NCBI RefSeq assembly: GCF_004564135.1
Contig: NZ_CP038255.1
Span: 2,963,501-3,027,500, forward strand
From: Terasakiella sp. SH-1
Lineage (GTDB): Bacteria > Pseudomonadota > Alphaproteobacteria > Rhodospirillales > Terasakiellaceae
Length of the DNA: 64,000 nt
Direction of reading: 5' to 3'
Each line of letters begins with the position of its first letter. Positions within the stretch are counted from its first letter, which is position 1. Of this stretch, positions 7,819-15,091 are shown one piece after another. Below the pieces are notes generated by a model. That model was not told the DNA's origin, did not search any database, and saw only the letters and a program-made list of their open reading frames with translations. Made by a program: the position numbers and the translations under genes.

Positions 7819-9473
7819 GTACGTCAGATTTGCCAGTGGTCACACGACCGGAACGTTCCGAACTGTTGATGCCTGCGGGCTCATTGACCAAACTGAAAAC
7901 AGCCATCCTTTATGGGGCCGATGCGGTTTATGCCGGCACACCGGACCTGTCGCTGCGCACTCAGTCTTCCTTTACACTGGAAGAACTGATCGAAGGGGTG
8001 AAATTTGTTCATGATCATGGCAAGCGTATTTATCTGACACTCAACCTTTTCACCCATAACAGCGACATTGAAAAGCTGCCCCTGTTTATTGAAACCATCC
8101 GTAAAGTCAAACCGGACGGTGTTATCATTGCTGACCCGGGTGTTTTCCAGTTTGTACGCCAACATGCCCCGGAACTGGAAGCCCATGTGTCCACACAAGC
8201 CAACGTCTGTTCCTGGCTAACCGTTGATTTCTGGCGCAACCAAGGGGCCTCCCTTGTGGTGCTGGCACGTGAAACCAGTTTTGAAGAACTGGCTGAAATT
8301 CGCGAAAAGCAACCCGATATCAAGCTGGAAGCCTTTGTTCAGGGGTCCATGTGTATGACCTATTCCGGTCGTTGCCTGCTCTCCAATTTCATGTCGGAAC
8401 GCGGGGCCAACCAGGGTAATTGCGCCCATTCATGTCGCTGGAAATATAAGCTGCATCTCAAGCTGAAAGACGGCACCGACAAGGCGATTGAAATCACTGA
8501 CCAAAATGCTGATCTGTTTGAATTTCTGATGGAAGAACAATATCGCCCCGGCGAACTTTTCCCCATCGAAGAAGATAATTTTGGCTCTTACATTCTGAAC
8601 TCCAAAGACCTGTGCTTGATGCCGGTCTTACCGGAATATCTTAAACTCGGTGTGGACAGCCTGAAAGTTGAAGGGCGCAACAAGTCTGAATATTACGCCG
8701 CCATCACTGCGCGCGCTTATCGCCTTGCCATTGATGACTGGTATAAAGACCCGGAAGGCTGGGACCCGGACCCTTATTTGCGTGAACTGTACACCCTGCA
8801 AAACCGGGGCTTCACCATGGGCTTCCATGAAGGCCGCTTGACCTCTGTTGCACACAATTATGACCGCACAAAACCTGTTGGTGGCTGGCAGTATGGCGGT
8901 ATCATTACTGATTGGGATGGTGATGATATGATCTTTGAAATTCGAAACTTCATCCTGCCCGGTGATGTGATCGAATTTTTGCCGCCCAAAGAGATTGAGC
9001 CGATCCGCCTGCGTCTTTATGAATTCATTGATGCCAAGACAGGTGATGTGACGGAAAAAGTCAATCCGGGCCAGGGCAAAGCCATTCGCATTCCCATCTC
9101 TGTGTTTGATCAGGAAGACCCGGAAGAGCTGAAAAAACGCATCCCGGCCCTGACGGTTGCGCGTCGTGAAACACCGATGAGTGAAGAAGAACGGGTGTCC
9201 CGCCTGTCTGAAATTCGCGCACAAGAGCTGGAACGCGGCCTGATTAGTGAAGAAGAATATCGCGCCATCATGGATGATCCGGAACTTCTCGGTAAACGGA
9301 TTTCCATGAAAGCCAACACCGGCCATCGTGCCCCGAAACAAGGGCTGGATAGCTGCTGTGGCAAAGGCTGTAACGGCTGCTTGATGTTCTGGCAGGATGA
9401 AAAATACGCCAAAGCACGCGAAAAAATGAAGGAAAAGAAAATCGGCGAAATGCTGGAAGAGAAAGTTTCTTAA
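7815..9473 (+). CDS. U32-family protein (TrhP/YegQ-like, tRNA hydroxylation type)
   Basis: 552 residues. The U32 core begins SELLMPAGSLTKLKTAILYGADAVYAG and includes the conserved LEAFVQGSMCMTYSGRCLLSNFM and NQGNCAHSCRWKY cysteine region, expected to hold an Fe-S cluster. YegQ/TrhP makes the hydroxyl group of ho5U34-type tRNA modifications; most members were first annotated as peptidases. This protein is about 100 residues longer than E. coli TrhP and ends in an extra cysteine cluster (DSCCGKGCNGCLMFW, about residues 515-530). It overlaps the DUF1289 gene by four bases. Confidence 0.85.
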   Translation: MSTSDLPVVTRPERSELLMPAGSLTKLKTAILYGADAVYAGTPDLSLRTQSSFTLEELIEGVKFVHDHGKRIYLTLNLFTHNSDIEKLPLFIETIRKVKPDGVIIADPGVFQFVRQHAPELEAHVSTQANVCSWLTVDFWRNQGASLVVLARETSFEELAEIREKQPDIKLEAFVQGSMCMTYSGRCLLSNFMSERGANQGNCAHSCRWKYKLHLKLKDGTDKAIEITDQNADLFEFLMEEQYRPGELFPIEEDNFGSYILNSKDLCLMPVLPEYLKLGVDSLKVEGRNKSEYYAAITARAYRLAIDDWYKDPEGWDPDPYLRELYTLQNRGFTMGFHEGRLTSVAHNYDRTKPVGGWQYGGIITDWDGDDMIFEIRNFILPGDVIEFLPPKEIEPIRLRLYEFIDAKTGDVTEKVNPGQGKAIRIPISVFDQEDPEELKKRIPALTVARRETPMSEEERVSRLSEIRAQELERGLISEEEYRAIMDDPELLGKRISMKANTGHRAPKQGLDSCCGKGCNGCLMFWQDEKYAKAREKMKEKKIGEMLEEKVS

Positions 9474-9555
9474 AACAATCTGTTTCCATTTTAACGACTA
9501 ATCAAATTGACAGGCTCGGCATATCCTCTTTCTCAATAATCTTAGGAGAAAGACC

Positions 9556-10311
9556 ATGATGCCGAGCCTTTTTATTTCCCACGGGTCCCCCACTGTCATG
9601 ATTGAACCTGACAGCGCAGGACATCAGTTTCTAAAAACACTGGGCAAGACACTTCCCACCCCAAAAGCCATTTTGGTTATCAGCGCCCATTGGGAAACAC
9701 AAAAACCCACCATCACTATCAACAGCCTGCAAAAAACCATTCATGATTTTTATGGTTTCCCCCAAACCCTATTTGAACTGGACTACCCCGCACCCAGCGC
9801 ACCGGAACTTGCCCAAAAGGTTGCCAAGCTGGTGGATGGTGATCTTGAAGAAAGCCGAGGCTTAGATCATGGGGCATGGTCCCCGCTGTTGCTGATGTAT
9901 CCAAAAGCCCACATTCCGGTTATTCAACTGAGCATTCAACCTCACCTGTCTGCACAGTATCATTATGATCTTGGTAGGAAGCTTGCCCCCTTGCGCAAAG
10001 AGGGTGTCCTCATCCTCGCCTCAGGTGCAGTCACCCATAACTTGAGGGAGCTGGATTTTTTCGTTGCCAATAAACCAGACCCTTGGGCACAAGAATTTGA
10101 AGACTGGTTTGTCGCTGCCATTGAACGCAATGATCATGAAGCGATTCTTAGCGCACATCAAGCTGCACCGCATTTTCAACGCAGTCACCCAAAAGATGAA
10201 CATTGGCAACCGATTTACGTGGCACTGGGGGCAGCACAACAAAAAGCCACCCTGCTCCATCGCGGGTTTGAACATAAGAACTTGTCCATGGCCTCAGTAC
10301 GTTTCGACTGA
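9556..10311 (+). CDS. DODA-type extradiol ring-cleavage dioxygenase
   Basis: 251 residues, class III extradiol family (LigB fold; YgiD/DODA group). Likely metal and catalytic histidines are in FISHGSP (residue 9 region), ISAHWE, RGLDHGAWSPL and ASGAVTHN. The family opens catechol-type rings such as DOPA with a non-haem iron or zinc ion; the substrate here is unknown. The start ATGATG follows TAGGAGAAAG. The 3' end overlaps the convergent PACE gene by 18 bp. Confidence 0.87.
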   Translation: MMPSLFISHGSPTVMIEPDSAGHQFLKTLGKTLPTPKAILVISAHWETQKPTITINSLQKTIHDFYGFPQTLFELDYPAPSAPELAQKVAKLVDGDLEESRGLDHGAWSPLLLMYPKAHIPVIQLSIQPHLSAQYHYDLGRKLAPLRKEGVLILASGAVTHNLRELDFFVANKPDPWAQEFEDWFVAAIERNDHEAILSAHQAAPHFQRSHPKDEHWQPIYVALGAAQQKATLLHRGFEHKNLSMASVRFD

Positions 10312-10719
10312 GGGAATAGGAAAGATCAAATCATAAGCCCAGTTAAAGCCAAAGGTATAAATCAAGAAAAAGGCTGACATGCCGATATCTAAAATAAGGG
10401 CTTCCACAAAAGAGATTTCCAGCCACCAGACAACCAAAAACACACCAAAGGTCAGGAAGAAAGCTTCAAACAAAACCGCGTGAGAAATGCGCAGTTTCAC
10501 ACTGCGTTCCTGACCTGCGCGATATCTCTGTTCCCAATGGTCAAACATCCAATTGAACACAAAGTTCCAAACCATCGCCAAAGCACTGAACATCAACCCC
10601 AGCGCCCCGATGGTTTCAATGGATTTCCCTGTAATCCAACTGCCAATAATCGCCACCAGAAATAAGGCAATCCCTTCAAACATCAATGTGTGACGAAGCC
10701 TGTCCTTAAATGTGCGCAT
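10294..10719 (-). CDS. PACE-family (DUF2061) membrane efflux protein
   Basis: 141 residues with four predicted membrane segments in two repeated pairs, the bacterial transmembrane pair layout: RLRHTLMFEGIALFLVAIIG... and LRISHAVLFEAFFLTFGVFLV.... The conserved glutamates in the first helix of each pair (FEG, FEA) and the NWMFD/NWAYD motifs match the PACE transporters (AceI group), proton-driven exporters of biocides such as chlorhexidine. The ATG at 10719 is preferred over the upstream TTG because of the AAAGG ribosome site. It is divergent from a MarR regulator across a palindromic region. Confidence 0.85.
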   Translation of the reverse strand: MRTFKDRLRHTLMFEGIALFLVAIIGSWITGKSIETIGALGLMFSALAMVWNFVFNWMFDHWEQRYRAGQERSVKLRISHAVLFEAFFLTFGVFLVVWWLEISFVEALILDIGMSAFFLIYTFGFNWAYDLIFPIPSVETY

Positions 10720-10739
10720 CAAAGTACCTTTCCAAATAG

Positions 10740-10787
10740 CTTTCTAGAAAGATATATCTCAAAACTATCTTTCTTGCAAGATAGTTT
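10740..10787. promoter_or_regulatory. Probable MarR operator region between PACE gene and marR
   Basis: Two palindromes: CTTTCTAGAAAG at 10740-10751 and a longer inverted repeat AAACTATCTT (10762-10771) with AAGATAGTTT (10778-10787). The size and symmetry suit a winged-helix MarR dimer and both promoters should lie here. The assignment to this MarR protein is inferred from position. Confidence 0.6.
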
Positions 10788-10813
10788 GTATGATACTTGA
10801 AAATGAGGGACCC

Positions 10814-11314
10814 ATGACAGACAAACACAGCATTTCACATTTATTGACCAATATTGAAACAAACTGGCCTGAAGCTGCAACTCTGGACGGAGAAGTTATT
10901 CTCAGCATTATTCGGCTCAAAAATATTGCCGATGAAAAAGCCAGAGAGGCACTTGCCCCTCTTGATCTCACCCTGGCAGGTTTTGAAGTTCTTTTTACGT
11001 TACGCGCCTTACCCGAACCGCGACAAATGACCCCGACCGAACTTTACAAGGCAATTTTAATCACCTCAGGGGGCATGACCAAAGTTCTCAAACAGCTGGA
11101 ACACAACGGCTGGATTCAACGATTGGAAAACACACAGGATAAACGCAGCAAGCTGGTCAAACTCACTCATGACGGTGCACTCATGGCGGAAAAGTCCATG
11201 GCCCTTGTCGGGCAAAGTGATCAAAGTATGTTGTCAGATCACCTGACAGAACAAGAACTGTGTCATCTTCGTGATAGCTTGATGAACGTACTCAGCAAAA
11301 TTGAAGGCAAATGA
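10814..11314 (+). CDS. MarR-family transcriptional regulator
   Basis: 166 residues from the ATG at 10814, chosen because GAGGG lies 7 bases upstream; an in-frame ATG at 10790 has no ribosome site and falls next to the operator. The winged-helix region reads LTLAGFEVLFTLRAL...TPTELYKAILITSGGMTKVLKQLEHNGWIQRLENTQDKRSKLVKLT, with the DxRSK wing motif. It probably represses itself and the divergent PACE exporter through the palindromes in between. Four-base ATGA overlap with the YjbQ gene. Confidence 0.88.
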   Translation: MTDKHSISHLLTNIETNWPEAATLDGEVILSIIRLKNIADEKAREALAPLDLTLAGFEVLFTLRALPEPRQMTPTELYKAILITSGGMTKVLKQLEHNGWIQRLENTQDKRSKLVKLTHDGALMAEKSMALVGQSDQSMLSDHLTEQELCHLRDSLMNVLSKIEGK

Positions 11315-11736
11315 TCATGAAACAGGAGCAAACCCTCTTTCAACTATCGACTCAAGGACAAGGGCTCTATGAATTCACCCGTGACCTTACCAGCTGGGTT
11401 GCACAGTGCCCCATTGAAAACGGGCTACTGACACTTTTTTGCAAACATACAAGTGCCAGCTTGACCATTCAGGAAAATGCCGACCCGGATGTGCAACTGG
11501 ACCTGAATGAATTTTTTGCCCGATTGGTACCAGAACATATGGACTGGTTACGCCATACCATGGAAGGCCCAGACGATATGCCAGCCCATATCAAATCCGC
11601 CCTCACTGATGTATCCTTAAATATTCCGATTTCAAACGGTCGCCCGACATTAGGCACCTGGCAAGGCGTCTATCTGTTTGAACATCGCAAACACCCCCAT
11701 CAAAGACAGGTTGTTGCCCATCTTATGGGAATGTAA
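11311..11736 (+). CDS. YjbQ-family protein (UPF0047)
   Basis: 141 residues. It shows the UPF0047 pattern: LTLFCKHTSASLTIQENADPDV in the first half and LGTWQGVYLFEHR near the end; conserved His and Glu residues in these motifs form a putative active site. Family members have been described as secondary thiamine-phosphate synthases, but the physiological role is uncertain. The gene starts inside the marR stop codon, so it shares the marR transcript. An alternative ATG lies two codons later. Confidence 0.88.
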   Translation: MIMKQEQTLFQLSTQGQGLYEFTRDLTSWVAQCPIENGLLTLFCKHTSASLTIQENADPDVQLDLNEFFARLVPEHMDWLRHTMEGPDDMPAHIKSALTDVSLNIPISNGRPTLGTWQGVYLFEHRKHPHQRQVVAHLMGM

Positions 11737-11740
11737 CAAT

Positions 11741-11803
11741 GTCATCCTCACAAATACGGAGATCTCCTTGATCAACAAGATTCCCAATCAAGTTGGGAAT
11801 GAC
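11741..11803. repeat. Intergenic palindromic repeat, copy B
   Basis: 63-bp copy: GTCATCCTC start, a degenerate left arm, GATCTCCTTGATCAA in the middle, then the hairpin ATTCCCAA/TTGGGAAT ending in GAC. Begins five bases after the yjbQ stop. Confidence 0.85.
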
Positions 11804-11813
11804 ACTGATTTCC

Positions 11814-11995
11814 TAGGGTCAGAACCTATTAATTTACTGAGTTTGGCGGAGCTAAAAATAAAGGCGGATTAGGCATGAAACTCGTCGCAGTGCCACCCAC
11901 TGCAAGAGTTTTATAACGCTAGCCACCTTTATTTTTAGCCCGTCCCTTCGGGATTTGTAGAAAATGACGCAATAAATTAATAGGTCCTGACCCTA
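11814..11995. mobile_element. MITE-like nested palindromic element, 182 bp
   Basis: Outer 23-bp inverted repeats at 11814-11836 and 11973-11995 (TAGGGTCAGAACCTATTAAT... and its complement) differ at one base. A second inverted pair, GCTAAAAATAAAGG(C/T)GG, lies at 11851-11867 and 11923-11939, and a third, AAACTCGTCGCAGTG / CACTGCAAGAGTTT, around 11878-11912. There is no coding capacity. The termini begin and end with TA, which would fit a TA target duplication. The right end overlaps the stop codon of the next leftward gene. Confidence 0.75.
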
Positions 11996-12655
11996 ATTTC
12001 GTGCGTTCCAATATTCCACGGGGATCATACGATTTTGCACAAGCCTGCGAATTTCATCGGCCCATGCTTCATCTTTCAAGCTGATGATCTTCTGCTGGCG
12101 TAATTTTGATGAACGGTCTTTTTTCTTGGCCGCCAGTTCCAACCAGGCAAAAGAAAGCTGCAAGTTAAAATGCACTCCCTTGCCAATATAGTAATAATGG
12201 GCGACCTCACGCATAGCTGTCACATCCCCCAAAACAGCCGCCTTCTTGTACCAAAAAGCGGCCTCAAGATACTTTTTCTTCGTGGCATAAAAGGCCCCAA
12301 GCTTCACCATGGCCTTGCGCGAATCTTTCTTGGCGGCGCGTTCGTTCCATAAAATGGATTTTTCGACACTCGGGTCAATCCCGGTTCCAGATAAATACAT
12401 ATCTGAAACTTTCAACATCGCCTTGACTTCCCCGGCTTCTGCAGCACGCAAAAACCATTCAAATGCCGTCACCGGGTCCGCCGGTAATCTTTTGCCCTGA
12501 GAAAAGAGCAAGCCCAGCTTATAGGCGGCCTTGGCATCCCCGTTCATGGCCTTCATTTCAAGGCGTTCAGCCAAATCGCGCGTACTGTCTTTTGCAACAG
12601 CCTGTGTTGAACACACTAAAACAGCGATAAAAAGAAAGCGGACCAGACTGCGCAT
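11993..12655 (-). CDS. Exported Sel1-repeat protein
   Basis: 220 residues from the ATG at 12655, which has GAGGG 8 bases upstream and opens a good signal peptide (MRSLVRFLFIAVLVCSTQAVA). The mature part has about four Sel1-type repeats (GDAKAAYKLGLLFSQGK..., EVKAMLKVSDMYLSGTG..., YLEAAFWYKKAAVLGD..., MREVAHYYYIGKGV...), helical pairs used for protein contacts, often in envelope stress or signalling. The TAG stop lies within the terminal repeat of the adjacent MITE, so the C-terminus may have been altered by that insertion. Confidence 0.85.
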   Translation of the reverse strand: MRSLVRFLFIAVLVCSTQAVAKDSTRDLAERLEMKAMNGDAKAAYKLGLLFSQGKRLPADPVTAFEWFLRAAEAGEVKAMLKVSDMYLSGTGIDPSVEKSILWNERAAKKDSRKAMVKLGAFYATKKKYLEAAFWYKKAAVLGDVTAMREVAHYYYIGKGVHFNLQLSFAWLELAAKKKDRSSKLRQQKIISLKDEAWADEIRRLVQNRMIPVEYWNARN

Positions 12656-12735
12656 CAAAGTTTCCCTCATTCAGAGTTCAGTTTCGATGACAATCTAGTC
12701 CGCTTTAACGCGAAATATCAATAGGGAATAATACG

Positions 12736-13725
12736 TTAGCTGCCCGCTACATCCACAACGACACGGCCACGTACCTGACCGGCCAAAATGTCTTTACCCA
12801 GTTGCGATAAGTCCTGCAGCTTGGCTTCAGAAATCATACCATCCAACTTCTCCATCGGCAGGTCCGTTACGATACGGTTCCAGGCGTCAATACGGCGCGC
12901 CTTCGGGCACATGACAGAATCAATCCCCAACAGATTTACACCACGCAGCAGAAAGGGGATCACCGTTGCATCCAGCTTATTACCGCCCGCAAGGCCAATC
13001 GCTGCAACAGAACCACCATATTTCATTTGCGCTAAAACACGAGACAAGGTTGTGCCACCAACCGCATCAATACAGCCCGCCCAACGTTCTTTTTCCAACG
13101 GGCGTTTAGACACTTCTGACAGCTCTTCACGACCAATGATGTTTTTCACACCCATTTCACGCAAATACTCATGGGTATCTTCACGCCCTGTTGAACCCGC
13201 AACATCATAGCCCAGCTTTGCCAAAATCGCCGCGGCCACAGAACCAACACCGCCTGCTGCCCCAGTAATCAGCACTTCGCCTTTTTCCGGGGTAAGGCCA
13301 TGATCTTCCAGCGCCATCACCCCCAGCATGGAAGTAAAGCCTGCCGTTCCAACCGCCATCGCCTGACGTGCATCCAAACCTTCGGGCAGATGTACCAGCC
13401 AGTCACCAGACACGCGTGCCTTTTGACCATATCCGCCCCAGTGGACTTCCCCCACGCGCCAGCCTGTCAGGACCACACGATCACCTTCTTTAAAATCTGC
13501 ATGGGAGCTGCTTTCAACCGTTCCGGCAAAATCAACACCACCAACATGAGGATAGTCACGTACCAGACCGCCCAAACCATTGAGCACCAGACCGTCTTTA
13601 TAGTTCAGGGTGGAATAGTCAACATTCACCACCACATCACCTTCGGGCAACTGATCAACCGTCAGTTCCTGAATTTCAGAAGTTACTGCATCATCCGTTT
13701 TTGACAGAACCAAAGCTTTAAACAT
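12736..13725 (-). CDS. acuI: Acrylyl-CoA reductase / YhdH-type zinc-free alcohol dehydrogenase
   Basis: 329 residues from the ATG at 13725 (GAGGTG upstream); the longer frame adds 13 unlikely residues. It is a medium-chain reductase: the N-terminal GroES-like domain (STLNYKDGLVLNG, PHVGGVDFAGTV) lacks structural-zinc cysteines, and the Rossmann motif is VLITGAAGGVGSVAAAIL. It best fits the AcuI/YhdH group, which reduces acryloyl-CoA to propionyl-CoA with NADPH; the exact substrate is not provable from sequence. Divergent from a GntR regulator that probably controls it. Confidence 0.85.
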   Translation of the reverse strand: MFKALVLSKTDDAVTSEIQELTVDQLPEGDVVVNVDYSTLNYKDGLVLNGLGGLVRDYPHVGGVDFAGTVESSSHADFKEGDRVVLTGWRVGEVHWGGYGQKARVSGDWLVHLPEGLDARQAMAVGTAGFTSMLGVMALEDHGLTPEKGEVLITGAAGGVGSVAAAILAKLGYDVAGSTGREDTHEYLREMGVKNIIGREELSEVSKRPLEKERWAGCIDAVGGTTLSRVLAQMKYGGSVAAIGLAGGNKLDATVIPFLLRGVNLLGIDSVMCPKARRIDAWNRIVTDLPMEKLDGMISEAKLQDLSQLGKDILAGQVRGRVVVDVAGS

Positions 13726-13773
13726 GAAACACCTCATTGATTGAAATTTCCTTAAGAATAACACTATTCATCT

Positions 13774-13796
13774 ATTTGTCAAACAAATTAACAAAT
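13774..13796. promoter_or_regulatory. Probable GntR/FadR-type operator
   Basis: Perfect inverted repeat ATTTGT-CAA-ACAAAT at 13774-13788. It contains TTGTCAAACAA, an exact match to the FadR-subfamily pattern TNGTNNNACNA. A further ACAAAT follows at 13791. It lies about 50 bp upstream of acuI and 90 bp upstream of the regulator gene. Confidence 0.65.
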
Positions 13797-13876
13797 GGCA
13801 AAATTCAGTTGAAAAATCTTGCCGTTCAAGCCATTGTAGAAAGAACAGTAATCAAGAACGATATTATCTCAAAACC

Positions 13877-14611
13877 ATGGGCTTAAAATACGAACCACTG
13901 GTCACAGAAAGTCTGGCCAAACAAATTTCAGAAACCATTCGCCAAGCCATTGTCGAAGGCGACTTAAAGGTCGATGAACGCCTGCCCACCGAACCGGAAC
14001 TGGCGGCACGCTTTGGTGTCTCACGCCCCACTATTCGCGAGGCATTGAAACGGCTTGCAGCCCAGAACTTGATCCGCTCTCGTCGCGGGCCATCAGGTGG
14101 CACCTTTGTGAATAAGCCTGACAGTATCGAAGCGCAGGATTCTCTCATCAACATGACCTCCCTGCTTACGACTATGGGAGAATTTGACCTGCCGGAAATT
14201 GCCGAAGCCCGGCGCGAACTGGAACTCATTTGCGTACGACTGGCCGCAGAACGATGCGAGCCAGAGCACTTGGAACGCATGCGCGCTGAAATTGAAATTC
14301 AGAAAAACCCTGATTTGGCAGATCAGGATTTCTGTGCCTCCGATGTGCGTTTTCACCGTACCATCGTTGATGCCACCAACAATGCCATGCTATGTTTCAT
14401 GATGTCTTCCGTCATCGAAGCTGTTCAGCCCATTGTCAATCTGATCGTCTTTCGCTTTTGGGATCGCGACAAAACCGTTTCCCAACATGAACGCATTCTC
14501 AGCGCAATTGAAGCGGGAAATGCCGATAAGGCGACAGAAGTCTTTCTGGAACAAATGGATGACTTGCAACAACGTTACGCCAAAGCTCAAGCCCTGCGTG
14601 ACAATAAATAA
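13877..14611 (+). CDS. GntR-family regulator, FadR subfamily
   Basis: 244 residues. The N-terminal winged helix is IRQAIVEGDLKVDERLPTEPELAARFGVSRPTIREALKRLAAQNLI, followed by the RRGPSGGTFV wing; the rest is an all-helical FCD ligand-binding domain with the Asp/His residues typical of metal-assisted carboxylate binding (VRFHRTIVDATNN). The effector is probably a small organic acid or acyl-CoA. It is divergent from acuI with a consensus operator between them. No strong ribosome site is visible before the ATG. Confidence 0.88.
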   Translation: MGLKYEPLVTESLAKQISETIRQAIVEGDLKVDERLPTEPELAARFGVSRPTIREALKRLAAQNLIRSRRGPSGGTFVNKPDSIEAQDSLINMTSLLTTMGEFDLPEIAEARRELELICVRLAAERCEPEHLERMRAEIEIQKNPDLADQDFCASDVRFHRTIVDATNNAMLCFMMSSVIEAVQPIVNLIVFRFWDRDKTVSQHERILSAIEAGNADKATEVFLEQMDDLQQRYAKAQALRDNK

Positions 14612-14634
14612 AAGGGGGAAAAGGGAGCCCTATC

Positions 14635-15000
14635 ATGTCTGTTCTCAAAACCATGAAATCCAAAGAAGCCACTGACGAAATCTGTCATGCCAATGATGCG
14701 CTTCAACATTTTTATATGGAAGCCAAGCGCAATAAAAAAATTGCTCGCTGGGCAGCAAAAAAGCTGGATAAAAACCGCAAGAAATATTTTCTGGAACTGG
14801 TCAGCGAGGATATTTCCCATGCAGGTCCCAAGCCTGTAATCAAGCGTATTCTCAAAGACTTTAAAACTGCCGGCATTAAAATTAAAGAAGAAGAAATTTG
14901 GGCCAAGCTGCGCCGCTTTGAATGTGAAACACTCAGCGAGATGTTGAGAGAGCATGGCCGGAAAGTCAAAAAAGAACTGAAAAAGAAAAGTAAGAAATAA
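14635..15000 (+). CDS. DUF1476-like protein (F1-ATPase inhibitor zeta family), divergent
   Basis: 121 residues, strongly basic. The middle matches the DUF1476 layout known from the alphaproteobacterial ATP synthase zeta inhibitor: FYMEAKRNKKIARWAAKKL corresponds to the RRNKLLGLWAA motif, then YFLELVSEDISHAG, VIKRILKDFKTAGI and IWAKLRRF. The Lys/Arg content, especially the C-terminal KKELKKKSKK, is much higher than in typical zeta subunits, so this may be a specialised paralogue. It lies 23 bp after the GntR gene, behind AAGGGAG. Assignment rests on motif recall, not on a search. Confidence 0.55.
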   Translation: MSVLKTMKSKEATDEICHANDALQHFYMEAKRNKKIARWAAKKLDKNRKKYFLELVSEDISHAGPKPVIKRILKDFKTAGIKIKEEEIWAKLRRFECETLSEMLREHGRKVKKELKKKSKK

Positions 15001-15091
15001 CAAAAAATCTCATTTCCTCCCTTTCCTGTTCATGCCTGCACTGCTAATTTGTGCCTAAAGAAATCCAAATGAACGACTGGCACATAATCAC

